The position numbers and the translations under genes were made by a program. 64,000 nt of DNA from Limnohabitans sp. Rim8. GTDB lineage: Bacteria > Pseudomonadota > Gammaproteobacteria > Burkholderiales > Burkholderiaceae_C. The stretch lies in assembly GCA_945901045.1 (NCBI GenBank), contig CAMDKK010000008.1:30735-94734 (forward strand). The letters are read 5' to 3'. The number at the start of each line of letters is the position of its first letter. Position 1 is the stretch's first letter. The notes under the pieces are model-generated. The model was not told the origin of the DNA and did no database searches. It saw nothing but the letters and a program-made list of their open reading frames with translations. Below are positions 32,354 through 41,335 of the stretch, piece by piece.

Positions 32354-33883
32354 TTAATTTTTATCGAGTTCAAGTCCGTAGAGTGAAAATAACTCTTCTG
32401 GAGCGTCATTTTCCATCATTAGTCGGATTAATTTTTTCCGAATTGAAATTTCCAAATCTAAATCATTCAAAGGTTTTCGTTGATCCGGATCTTCATCAAG
32501 ATCAAATAATACTGTTTTAGCATCAAGCAACGGATAGCGTTTAACCATGTTTGCTTTTGTGTCTGGGTTAACCGGTAATCGCCACACAGGAAATCCTTGA
32601 GAAAAAGGCAAGGATTTAATAATTTGAGCATCCTTAAAATCAGCCACTTCAAAAAAAGTTCGCATGTTTGAAGGCATCAATGTGTATTGATAGAGATCAC
32701 CCACTTGCGGGTCCAGTGGATACATAAAATATGAATAGCGACCATCTGTAAAATTGATGGCGGAACCAAATTGGCCGAATATACAACCATCCCGTGATTT
32801 TTTTTCTGAATATTTTTCCATCAAAGGCAACAAGCTGTAACCCGTTACTTGCTCTGGAATATTTTGTTTAAAAATATCTAATATGGTTGGCATGATATCG
32901 ATGGTTTGCGTAAGCACCTTCGATTTTTGAGGAGAACAATTAAAGGAGTTAGGAGGTGCAATAAATAATGGGATGTGTGCTACTTCGTTGTAAAATGGGG
33001 GGCGATTTTTTCCTAAAAATTCTTTTTCGCCTAATAACAACCCGTGATCGGTTGTGAGAATAACCCATGTATCTTCCCATAGATTTTGCTGATCCATTTC
33101 ATCCAAAAACAGACCTAAATAATGATCGCAAGCATCAATCAATGCAGAATAATTAGCTCTGAGTTTATTGAGCAACGAAGGTGAGATATCTGTTCTGCCA
33201 TAGCTTGGCCAATCAAAAATTTTACCACTCAATGCTTCAGGGTAATTTTTTAAAAATCGCTCAGGTGCAAAGAATGGCTCATGCGGATCAAAAAGTTCCA
33301 AATGAAGTAGCCATTGGTCTTTATTTCCATTTTTCTTTAGAAAATCTATCCCTTGATCAAAACATTGCGCAAGTGGAAATTGTTGATTTTTTTCAAGATA
33401 TTCACGATTTATAAAATAAGGTAATTTTGAATTAATATCAGTAGAGAAGTCATGTTGATTTTTTTCATATTTATTTTTATACAAAGCTTCATTCTCTAAA
33501 AATTGCGGCTGCCATTTGTCTTTTTCTTGTCCGCGGATGAACTCCCACGATGAGTATCTACCATGAAAACCTGCTCCACCATCTTCAAAATAATGGTAAT
33601 GGTCCGTAATCAGGTGTGTTATTACGCCTGCACTCCTCAAAATATCGGCAACTGAATGATCAAAAGGTTCAAGTGGCCCCCATCCTCTGTGTAAAAAATT
33701 AAGTCGTCCTGTTTGTATATCACGTCGAGCAGGCATGCAAGGCAAACTACCGACAAAATGTCTCTCGAATTGAACCGATCGTTCAGCTAATCTATCGAAA
33801 TTAGGGGTTAGATGCTGTTTGTTTCCATAGCACGATAGTGCATGCCTATTAAGCGAATCGAAAAGTAAAAAAACAACTTTCAT
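32354..33883 (-). CDS. Type I sulfatase
   Basis: 509 residues. Formylglycine motif CMPAR at 49-53 (SLPCMPARRDIQTGR), first metal ligand Asp9 in LLFDSLNRHALSCYG, second in TTDHGLLLGEKEFLGK. The DSLNRH variant of the N-terminal metal motif marks a distinct sulfatase subgroup. No signal peptide: the protein starts directly with the first beta strand, so it should be cytosolic. The start is five bases from the stop of the next sulfatase gene, and the DNA is AT-rich. Substrate not predictable from sequence. Confidence 0.9.
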   Translation of the reverse strand: MKVVFLLFDSLNRHALSCYGNKQHLTPNFDRLAERSVQFERHFVGSLPCMPARRDIQTGRLNFLHRGWGPLEPFDHSVADILRSAGVITHLITDHYHYFEDGGAGFHGRYSSWEFIRGQEKDKWQPQFLENEALYKNKYEKNQHDFSTDINSKLPYFINREYLEKNQQFPLAQCFDQGIDFLKKNGNKDQWLLHLELFDPHEPFFAPERFLKNYPEALSGKIFDWPSYGRTDISPSLLNKLRANYSALIDACDHYLGLFLDEMDQQNLWEDTWVILTTDHGLLLGEKEFLGKNRPPFYNEVAHIPLFIAPPNSFNCSPQKSKVLTQTIDIMPTILDIFKQNIPEQVTGYSLLPLMEKYSEKKSRDGCIFGQFGSAINFTDGRYSYFMYPLDPQVGDLYQYTLMPSNMRTFFEVADFKDAQIIKSLPFSQGFPVWRLPVNPDTKANMVKRYPLLDAKTVLFDLDEDPDQRKPLNDLDLEISIRKKLIRLMMENDAPEELFSLYGLELDKN

Positions 33884-33888
33884 GGCAA

Positions 33889-35319
33889 TTATCTATAATC
33901 TCGGAAAACATTTTGTGTTTTTAATTGACTCTGCATTCTCCAATTAAACATTTTATTTAACATGTCTTGTTTAATCGATTGGTGGTCATTTGAGTTCCAT
34001 AGATTATGGTTTTCGAGTGGATCTTGTTTTAAATCAAAAAGCTGACCATAAGGAGCGTTTAAAAAATGAACCAATTTCCAGTCTTTGGTTCGTATCATGG
34101 TCATAAACTCCACATCAGTCAATATGTTGTCTCTACCTTGTTCGCAATAAACAGCCTCACGCCCCGCCCAATTTTGTGTTGAAAAAGCATCTTCTAAGCT
34201 TTCAGATTCAATACCTTCGGGTAAGTTTGCATTAGCCTCCTTTAATAACCAAGGAACAACATCCATAGGTTGAATTAATGCATCAATGTGTTTTCCTGCA
34301 GGAACTTTCCCTGGTGCCCAAACAATCATGGGTACTTTTGTGACCTGATCGTACATTGTCCATTTTTGACTGTGACCATGGTCTCCCATACAGTCACCAT
34401 GATCCGAAGTAAAAATTACAATCGTATTTTCTAAATAACCTTTGGTTTTAAGTTGATTTAATATTTTTCCAATGCCATCATCAATCATGGTCACATTAGC
34501 AAGGTAGTGCGCGCGTTGCCGATGTCGATCGGCATCGGTTGGATTGAGTTGATGCACAAGAGAGTCATGATCAATCTCAACGTTGTGTTCTCGCAGAGCA
34601 TGAAACGGAGGTGGTTGACCCTTCAAATCGTCTTCATTTACTTTTTCAATGGGAAGCTTTTTATCGATATAACGCTGTAAATAATCAGGAGTTGGATCAT
34701 AGGGGGGGTGGGGGCCAGGAAATCCAATTTGTAAAAACAAAGGTTCTGTTGGTGGTGCAGTTTCTATCCACCAGCAAGCACGATCAGCAATGAAGTTGTC
34801 TGATTGCGCATCAGCAGGTAGCAACCATTCAAATGCGCCCAATTTTTTTCTGTAATCTGGCATTTGCCGATATTGGACACGTTGTTGTTTGACCAAGCCT
34901 CTGGCGGCAAGTGATCGGTCCCAATCATCAAAGAAGAATCGACCTTCTAAGAATCGATCTTTATTCTCAACAACATAGCGTTGATGAAATCCCGCAGGTG
35001 TATCTAATGGCCATGTGTGCATTTTTCCAACATTGATGCAGGTGTATCCCGCATCAGCTAAGTTTTCAACCCATGTATGACGCCATTTGTCTGCATTTTT
35101 TAAAATACCTGTTGTATGAGCGTAGTAGCCAGTAAATAAACTTGAGCGAGCAGGAACACATGAGGCGCCTGCTACGTGACATTGAGAAAAGTGTGTACCC
35201 TCACGAATTAATCGATCCAGATGGGGCGTCTCCATAAAATCAAATCCTAGACCCGCAATAGTGTCATACCGTTGTTGATCGGTAATGATAAAAATGATGT
35301 GTGGTTGCTGTATTGTCAT
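33889..35319 (-). CDS. Type I sulfatase
   Basis: 476 residues. Formylglycine motif CVPAR at 54-58 (GASCVPARSSLFTGYYAH), metal ligand Asp14 in IITDQQRYDT, and TSDHGDCMGDHGHSQKW. The TDQQRYD start recalls choline-sulfatase/arylsulfatase-like groups, but the specificity is open. No signal peptide. Its AT-rich DNA matches the adjoining sulfatase and Bug gene rather than the upstream arylsulfatase, from which it is separated by a 235-base gap. Confidence 0.9.
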   Translation of the reverse strand: MTIQQPHIIFIITDQQRYDTIAGLGFDFMETPHLDRLIREGTHFSQCHVAGASCVPARSSLFTGYYAHTTGILKNADKWRHTWVENLADAGYTCINVGKMHTWPLDTPAGFHQRYVVENKDRFLEGRFFFDDWDRSLAARGLVKQQRVQYRQMPDYRKKLGAFEWLLPADAQSDNFIADRACWWIETAPPTEPLFLQIGFPGPHPPYDPTPDYLQRYIDKKLPIEKVNEDDLKGQPPPFHALREHNVEIDHDSLVHQLNPTDADRHRQRAHYLANVTMIDDGIGKILNQLKTKGYLENTIVIFTSDHGDCMGDHGHSQKWTMYDQVTKVPMIVWAPGKVPAGKHIDALIQPMDVVPWLLKEANANLPEGIESESLEDAFSTQNWAGREAVYCEQGRDNILTDVEFMTMIRTKDWKLVHFLNAPYGQLFDLKQDPLENHNLWNSNDHQSIKQDMLNKMFNWRMQSQLKTQNVFRDYR

Positions 35320-35358
35320 AAAAATTTTCTTATGGATGACTGGGTTAAGAAAAACAAT

Positions 35359-35532
35359 CTAAGTTGTGAGTCTGAGGTTCATACTAAAACGCGGTGCTTC
35401 TAGCTTATCAAAATCCATTGCATCAGATCTATGGCCCTGAGTTAGTTTCGCTTTCCTTCGTCCAGCTCTAGCCAGACCCTTGGCGTATCCGCCAATTTTA
35501 AATACGCCTTCTAAGATAACGAAATAGAACAT
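35359..35532 (-). CDS. Small ORF of unknown function or gene remnant (57 aa)
   Basis: An uninterrupted 57-codon frame begins with ATG at 35532, preceded by TGAGGTAA, and ends in TAG at 35359. The product is basic in its middle (ARAGRRKAK) and has no signal or recognised domain. It fills the gap between the arylsulfatase and the AT-rich sulfatase, on the same strand. It may be a real small gene or the 3' end of one lost when the two halves of the locus joined. No homologue comes to mind. Confidence 0.3.
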   Translation of the reverse strand: MFYFVILEGVFKIGGYAKGLARAGRRKAKLTQGHRSDAMDFDKLEAPRFSMNLRLTT

Positions 35533-35554
35533 TTACCTCAATAAAAGCAGTGTT

Positions 35555-37792
35555 TCATTGCTCTTGCAGGATTGCACTGAAAGAATTTGTTTCGAGCTGC
35601 GAATCAGCATCCACCTCGATAATGACATGCTCCATGCGCAATCCGCTGACCGCATTCAGAGGTAGGCATTCGTCAGTCACTGGGATGTTGCCATGCCCAC
35701 AGGTCAAGCCACCAGTCATGCCAAAAATTAACCAAGTTCGTTTGACTTGGGCCGACCCTGCATGTTTCCCATTAGCCCACAGATCAAATCGGCCGGCACG
35801 TTCGCCGGTGCGTGCAAATGACACTTCCAATAGGGTATCGCCTAGGGCCAGGGATACTTCGAGGCGATGCACCAGACTCTCATGCACGGCGTAAGTGAAA
35901 ACTGCCATGCTATTTTGGCAATGAAGCTGGTAGCCACCAAAACGACTGCCGCAAGCTACCAGTATTCCGTGCGCACCCGGCTGCACTTCACGCAGCTGAG
36001 CATGCATACGCCAACTGCGATCGTTGATGGGTGGAACCAGTTGACGGTCCAGACGAGCCATCCCAGGCTGCAGCTCGAAGCGCCTGGGCACCTGCCGGCG
36101 GGACCACTCCAAGGATCGCTCGATATCGCGGTCGTCAAGCGGCAACACGCCGAAGCGATGGGCTTCTTCCCACCACAGATCGATCAGTTCACGCAACTTT
36201 CCCGGGTGCTGGTCAGCCAGATCCTTGATTTCTGCAAAGTCCTGATCAAGGTGGTAAAGCTCCCAACGGTCGGCGTCAAAATCGTCACCCTTCGTGTGTC
36301 GGGCCACCGCTTTCCAGCCTGAGTGCCAGACAGCCCGGTCCCCTGCCATCTCGAAGTGCTGGGTTTGCTTGCGGGTCGGTGCATCGGCCTGGTCGAAAGA
36401 GTAAGCCATGCTTACGCCATGAAGAGGTATCTGCTCATGGCCATGGTGCACTTTAGGCGGTTGCAAACCCAGAGTTTCAAGAAGCGTGGGCACTATATCG
36501 CTAACGTGATGATACTGGTGACGGATGCCACCCTGGTCACGTATCTTGGCAGGCCAGTGCACCAAAAGAGGTGCACGGATGCCACCGCCATGGGTATTTC
36601 GCTTGAACCATTTGAGCGGGGTATTGGAAGCCTGCGCCCAACCCATGGGATAGTGCGGAAATGAATACTCGCTGCCAATCTTGTCAATATGCGCAAGGCC
36701 ATACTCGAGCGTTTCTCGCTCCATGCTCATGTGCCGGCGAATATTGACTGCACCTGTCGGGCCGCCCTCTCCCGAGGCACCATTGTCCGAAAGAAGCACG
36801 ATTGCAGTGTTCTCCATCTGGCCGGTGGAGGCCAGGTAGTCGATCAGCCGTCCAATCTGATCGTCGGCGTGAGAGAGAAAGCCCGCGTATGTCTCCTGCA
36901 ATTTGGCACACAGTGCCTGCTCCTGCGGCGACAGTGATGACCAGGCCCGAACGTTCGGGTTGGGTGGCGCAAGGGATGTTTCGGCGGTCAACAGACCCAT
37001 CGTCTTTTGGCGTACCAGTCGTTTCTCGCGCACGGCGTCCCAGCCATCGTCAAAACAGCCTTTGTATTTGTCTATCCATTCCTGGGGAACATGCAGGGGC
37101 CAGTGCCCAGCACCGAGCGCTAGGTAGGTCAGCCAAGGTCTGCCGGGCGCAGAGGTGACGTGATCGCGCACGTACCCAATTGCATGATCGACTAGGTCCT
37201 CGGTAAGGTGGTAGCCCTTGCGTGGCTCGCGCTGAACGGGGTGGTTGTCCTCATGCAGATCTGGATTCCAATGATCGATGAAGCCGCCTAGAAATCCATA
37301 CCAGCGGTTGAAGCCCTTGCCCAGTGGCCAATACTCGCGCGAACCGCCTGTAGGGTAGTCGCCCATATTGGCCAGATGCCATTTGCCAACCGCATAGGTT
37401 CCGTAGTCATAGGGCAACAACATTTGGGCGATGGTGGCAGCTTCCGGCGTGATTCGCCCCTGGTAACCAGGAAAGCCGGTTGACCATTCGGCGATTGCAC
37501 CCATGCCGACGGCATGCGCGTTACGTCCTGTGAGCAAAGCGGCCCGTGTGGGAGAACACATGGCGGTGACATGGAAATTGCTGTAACGCAAACCGGCCCC
37601 GGCCAAGGCGTCCATGCGAGGTGTCTGGATTTCAGAGCCGTAGCAACCTAGATCGGAGTAGCCAACATCATCAAGCACGATGAACAAGATGTTCGGCGCG
37701 CCAGGGGTTTGGGCTGGCGGCGCGGGATACCAAGGTTCGGAGTCATGCCATGTGCGACCAATTCGACCTTCAAAGGAATTTTTATTCATCAT
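35555..37792 (-). CDS. Large arylsulfatase
   Basis: 745 residues, the long arylsulfatase type with a C-terminal extension after the catalytic domain. Motifs: LDDVGYSDLGCYG (Asp41/Asp42), formylglycine motif CSPTR at 79-83 with AALLTGRNAH, YAVGKWHL, and LLSDNGASGEGG. The first ~33 residues are hydrophilic (EGRIGRTWHDSEPWYP), so there is no signal peptide and a cytosolic location is likely. Its DNA composition resembles the ABC genes upstream. Lies five bases from the Bug gene at 37798 and is likely co-transcribed with it. Confidence 0.93.
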   Translation of the reverse strand: MMNKNSFEGRIGRTWHDSEPWYPAPPAQTPGAPNILFIVLDDVGYSDLGCYGSEIQTPRMDALAGAGLRYSNFHVTAMCSPTRAALLTGRNAHAVGMGAIAEWSTGFPGYQGRITPEAATIAQMLLPYDYGTYAVGKWHLANMGDYPTGGSREYWPLGKGFNRWYGFLGGFIDHWNPDLHEDNHPVQREPRKGYHLTEDLVDHAIGYVRDHVTSAPGRPWLTYLALGAGHWPLHVPQEWIDKYKGCFDDGWDAVREKRLVRQKTMGLLTAETSLAPPNPNVRAWSSLSPQEQALCAKLQETYAGFLSHADDQIGRLIDYLASTGQMENTAIVLLSDNGASGEGGPTGAVNIRRHMSMERETLEYGLAHIDKIGSEYSFPHYPMGWAQASNTPLKWFKRNTHGGGIRAPLLVHWPAKIRDQGGIRHQYHHVSDIVPTLLETLGLQPPKVHHGHEQIPLHGVSMAYSFDQADAPTRKQTQHFEMAGDRAVWHSGWKAVARHTKGDDFDADRWELYHLDQDFAEIKDLADQHPGKLRELIDLWWEEAHRFGVLPLDDRDIERSLEWSRRQVPRRFELQPGMARLDRQLVPPINDRSWRMHAQLREVQPGAHGILVACGSRFGGYQLHCQNSMAVFTYAVHESLVHRLEVSLALGDTLLEVSFARTGERAGRFDLWANGKHAGSAQVKRTWLIFGMTGGLTCGHGNIPVTDECLPLNAVSGLRMEHVIIEVDADSQLETNSFSAILQEQ

Positions 37793-37797
37793 CTGAA

Positions 37798-38769
37798 TTA
37801 ATCTAGCTTGAGGTTGGCCTTGCGCAGAGTCTGACCCAGTGTGTCGAACTCAGCAGCCAAAACCTTGCTGAACGCATCACTATCCCGGTAGAAGATCTGC
37901 TGTTGCGATGCCTTGGACGTACTGACATAGCGCTCGCTTTTAACCGCATCCTCGCAGGCCTCATTGAGTACCTTTATTGCTTGGGCGGGCATGCTCTTGG
38001 GTACATAGAGTCCACCAAACACTCTCGCCACTACGGGAATGCCTTGCTCAGTCATGGTCGGCGCTTCGGGTGCCTCGGGCAAGCGGCTAGGGGTAAATAC
38101 GCCAAGGATGCGAAAGCCCTGCGTCTGTGCTGCGCCCACTGACAGTGAGGCCAGTTGCAGTTCGCCTGACTTGAGAGCCAAAACGAGAGGTGGATCACCG
38201 CGATACTGCACTGCACGCATGGCGGTACCACTTTGCAAAGAGAACATCACGGCACCGATGTGCGGCATGGTTCCCGTGCCACCAGAACCGTAGGTTACGC
38301 CCTCACCCTTGGCGTCGGGATCATTCAGTACGTCGCGCAGGTTCCGGTACTTACTGCTGTTCGAGGTTACCAACGCATAGTTGTTAACAAAGGTCTGGCA
38401 GATTCCAACCATATCGCTAAATTTATAGGGTAGATTGGTCTTAATGTGGGGCTGCAGAACCAGCGGACCCGCAGGCCCGAAAACAATGGTGTGACCGTCC
38501 TCGGCCTTGGCGCCCGCAGCCATTCCGATTGTTCCACTCGCTCCGTCGCGGTTCATCACCACCACGTTCTGTCCTAGCCTAGCCGTAAGGGCTTCGCCAA
38601 AGGCTCGTGCCAACACATCGACCGAACCACCGGCCGGAAACCCTACCAGCATCTGCACTGTCCTGGTCGGCCAAGCCAAGACCGCCTGAGCTTGCGTGAG
38701 CAAAAGCGCAGCAATCAATAAGCCATGACGATTGAATTGTTTTTTCAGTTTAGCCATCTTTTTACCCAT
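37798..38769 (-). CDS. Bug/TctC-family periplasmic substrate-binding protein
   Basis: 323 residues with a signal peptide (LLIAALLLTQAQAVLA) and the hallmarks LVGFPAGGSVDVLARAFGE, VVVMNRDGASGTIG and a KLD end. The usual ENKAG is here MNRDG, a small deviation in the ligand loop. Flanked by the AroE-like gene (31 bases) and the arylsulfatase (5 bases), all on the minus strand. No TctAB genes are present. Confidence 0.9.
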   Translation of the reverse strand: MGKKMAKLKKQFNRHGLLIAALLLTQAQAVLAWPTRTVQMLVGFPAGGSVDVLARAFGEALTARLGQNVVVMNRDGASGTIGMAAGAKAEDGHTIVFGPAGPLVLQPHIKTNLPYKFSDMVGICQTFVNNYALVTSNSSKYRNLRDVLNDPDAKGEGVTYGSGGTGTMPHIGAVMFSLQSGTAMRAVQYRGDPPLVLALKSGELQLASLSVGAAQTQGFRILGVFTPSRLPEAPEAPTMTEQGIPVVARVFGGLYVPKSMPAQAIKVLNEACEDAVKSERYVSTSKASQQQIFYRDSDAFSKVLAAEFDTLGQTLRKANLKLD

Positions 38770-38800
38770 TTAACAGTGAAGAAAAAAATACGATTGGGCA

Positions 38801-39619
38801 TCAATACTGTGATTTCAAATCAAAGTAATCGCCGCGCCAGAACTCAATCTGAACAGCCAATTGGTGGTCCATCATGGCGCGACCTCCCAGCACCTGCAGA
38901 TTACGCGCTTGTGCAGCAGACATCAGTTCAGTGTCACGGGCTGCAATGATGTCGAAAAATACAGCATCGTCTCGAAGGATGGCGGCGTCGAACGGTGAAC
39001 GGTCACCTTTGTGAAGCCCCATGGGTGTGGCATTCACTGCCAATCCGGCTCTGGCCAAAGCTTCCAGCCTGTTTCCCAATAGGATTTTGGGAAAGTTATT
39101 TTGTAAAGAATTCAGCAGGGCAGTGGAGCGTTTAGGGTCCATGTCGACAACATCGATAGTTGTGACACCAGCTTTGGCGAGAGCGAAAGCAATAGCGGTC
39201 CCAGCACCTCCGGCCCCTGCAATGAAGACTGAACGAGTCAGGTCTAGCATGCCATGGGCACGCAACGCATTCGTGAAACCGATGCCGTCGGTGTTCGTAC
39301 CTGACCAGTTGCCACCCTCTTCAAGCCGAAGTGTATTGACCATGCGAGTAACGCGTGCCTCCTCAGTCACCCATTGGCAGAGGGTGAAGGCCTGCGCTTT
39401 GTGTGGGATGGTCAAATTTACTCCTTGCAGGTTAGTTACCTTGGCCAGTTGCCCGAGCGTGGCAACAAGGTCCTGAGGGTCGACACCCATGGGCACCATA
39501 AACCAATCTAGTTCTCGCGCAGCGAACGCAGGGTTATAAGCACCAGGCGCAATCACGTGATCAACTGGGCACGCAAGTATCGGAACTAACTTTGTCTTTC
39601 CGCTCACATCAGTCAGCAT
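38801..39619 (-). CDS. AroE-like shikimate/quinate dehydrogenase homologue
   Basis: 272 residues with the AroE fold: substrate domain with catalytic lysine in NLTIPHK and aspartate in GTNTDGIGF, NAD(P) domain with AGAGGAGTAIAFALAKAG, and NATPMGL. The two serines that grip the substrate carboxylate in AroE (HSxSP) are missing; the segment reads CPVDHVIAPGAYN. A role other than aromatic-amino-acid synthesis is therefore likely, for instance oxidising another cyclic polyol. Start ATG 39619 follows a strong GGGGTGAG site; a GTG at 39640 would overlap the permease gene. Confidence 0.82.
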   Translation of the reverse strand: MLTDVSGKTKLVPILACPVDHVIAPGAYNPAFAARELDWFMVPMGVDPQDLVATLGQLAKVTNLQGVNLTIPHKAQAFTLCQWVTEEARVTRMVNTLRLEEGGNWSGTNTDGIGFTNALRAHGMLDLTRSVFIAGAGGAGTAIAFALAKAGVTTIDVVDMDPKRSTALLNSLQNNFPKILLGNRLEALARAGLAVNATPMGLHKGDRSPFDAAILRDDAVFFDIIAARDTELMSAAQARNLQVLGGRAMMDHQLAVQIEFWRGDYFDLKSQY

Positions 39620-39623
39620 TTGC

Positions 39624-40430
39624 TCACCCCTTGACTGCACCAGCAGTCAATCCGCTGACCAGATAACGACGCACTAAAAGTGAGAAAACCAAAACAGGCG
39701 CCATCACCAACGAACCGCCAGCAGCAATTTTTCCCCACTCCCATCCTTCGTAATTCATGAAGTTCACCACCGCAACCGGTGCTGTCCGCGCTTCAGTGCG
39801 TGTGAGAATTAGGGCAAAGAAAAAGTCGTTCCACGCATATAAAAAACACAAAATTGCAGTTGCCGCGATACCCGCTGAAGCCACCGGCATGACGATCTCA
39901 GCGAATACCGTTGGAAACCCGGCTCCGTCCATGAGCGCGGCCTCTTCGAGAGAGGCAGGCACAGCATCAAAAAATGGTTGCATCATCCAAATGACCAACG
40001 GTAAATTGAATGTCATGTAGATCAAAATCAATCCGGTGCGGGTATCTAGCAGACCCAGCCAGCGATAGGCCAGGAAAAACGGGATGGTGAACGCAATGGG
40101 AGGTGCCATGCGCGTCAGAAGAATACCCAAGCCCAAACCGAATTTTCCGCGCCCACTCCAGCGTGACAATGCGTAGGCTGCGGGTACGCCCATCAAAAGT
40201 GCCAGGGCCGTGGACAGTGTGCTGGTAATTAAACTGTTCACAAAAGACTCTGGGAATCCATCCTTCCACAACCCCACGTAATGTTCGAGCGTAGGTGTAA
40301 AAAAAAGTTGCGGGGGAAACTCCAAAATCAATGGGGTCGGTTTGAATGACATCTGAAGCAGCCATAAAAACGGCATCAACATCAGAATCAGCAGCAAAGG
40401 AACTGCCCAGAGAATAATATGTTTTTTCAT
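39624..40430 (-). CDS. Carbohydrate-type ABC permease (MalG-like)
   Basis: About 268 residues, six membrane segments, EAA loop EEAALMDGAGFPTVFAEIVMPV, C-terminal end with FSLLVRRYLVSGLTAGAVKG as in the MalG/UgpE family. The ATG at 40430 overlaps the stop of the other permease (ATGA). Forms the inner-membrane channel with its partner, driven by the ATPase encoded at 43647. Typical substrates of the family are sugars, polyols and glycerophosphodiesters. Confidence 0.92.
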   Translation of the reverse strand: MKKHIILWAVPLLLILMLMPFLWLLQMSFKPTPLILEFPPQLFFTPTLEHYVGLWKDGFPESFVNSLITSTLSTALALLMGVPAAYALSRWSGRGKFGLGLGILLTRMAPPIAFTIPFFLAYRWLGLLDTRTGLILIYMTFNLPLVIWMMQPFFDAVPASLEEAALMDGAGFPTVFAEIVMPVASAGIAATAILCFLYAWNDFFFALILTRTEARTAPVAVVNFMNYEGWEWGKIAAGGSLVMAPVLVFSLLVRRYLVSGLTAGAVKG

Positions 40431-41323
40431 TCTATTGGCTGGCTCGTGCGACTTGCGCGCATTGCCGCCCAACTGATCAATACGGTTAGAGAAAGAAGCA
40501 CCACAGTGATTGCGCTGGAGTACCCCAGCTCGCCGAAATTAAATGCGACCAGGTAGGCGTAATAATTCGTGACCTCTGTCACAGATCCCGGTCCGCCACC
40601 TGTCAAAAGAAAGATTAACGGAAAAGCTTTGATGCTGTCTATCACCCGAAATAAGGTGCAAACCAATAGAACTGGGGCAATATAGGGAAGAACTATGTGC
40701 CAAAAAACAGCAATCGTGTCAGCACCATCCATGCGTGCCGCTTCAACATACTCACTGGGCAAAGTCTGAAGAGCAGCTAGAACCATCAAAAAAGTGAAAG
40801 GTGCCCATTCCCATGTATCTGCAATGACGATAGCCCAAAGGGCAAAGTCCACATGTGTTGTAAGCGAAGGCAACACAATACCAATTGCTTTAGCTGCACG
40901 ATAAATGGGGCTGATGTCTGGGGTGTAAATCAGCTTCCAAATAACGGCGACGACAATGGGTGGTAACACCATGGGTATGACAAACAGATGTCTTAAAGAC
41001 TGCCATCTTCCCTGACCTGCATGCACCAGTAAAGCCATTGAAGTTCCAATTAAAACCTGCATCGTCACGGTGTACAAACTTAACTTGGCTTGAACCCACA
41101 AGGAACCTACGAATCGCTCGTCGCTGAGCAACAACGTGTAGTTTCGAAATGGATTGGAAAAGTCTGTTAAGGAGCCTGGATTGACCAAGGCTGCCGGAGT
41201 CAAACTGGTGATGATGAGGAACAAGGTAGGAAGGCCTGCCACCAGAATCAGAAAGAGTAGGCTGGGGGCAAAGGCCTGACGCGCAAAACGGCGCCGCTGG
41301 CTTTCGTAGGATACTGAGGCCAC
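40427..41323 (-). CDS. Carbohydrate-type ABC permease (MalF/UgpA-like)
   Basis: 298 residues; membrane segments begin after a basic N-terminal tail (SQRRRFARQAF). EAA loop YVEAARMDGADTIAVFWHIVLPYI is present, followed by LTGGGPGSVTEV, a MalF-family signature. The start appears to be GTG at 41323, 12 bases after the binding-protein gene. Partner of the MalG-like permease. Confidence 0.92.
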   Translation of the reverse strand: MASVSYESQRRRFARQAFAPSLLFLILVAGLPTLFLIITSLTPAALVNPGSLTDFSNPFRNYTLLLSDERFVGSLWVQAKLSLYTVTMQVLIGTSMALLVHAGQGRWQSLRHLFVIPMVLPPIVVAVIWKLIYTPDISPIYRAAKAIGIVLPSLTTHVDFALWAIVIADTWEWAPFTFLMVLAALQTLPSEYVEAARMDGADTIAVFWHIVLPYIAPVLLVCTLFRVIDSIKAFPLIFLLTGGGPGSVTEVTNYYAYLVAFNFGELGYSSAITVVLLSLTVLISWAAMRASRTSQPIE

Positions 41324-41335
41324 GGTGGAGCAGAA

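Noticed and set aside
36323-36664. Plus-strand ORFs within the arylsulfatase gene
   Set aside because: They lie opposite conserved arylsulfatase sequence and have no family resemblance.
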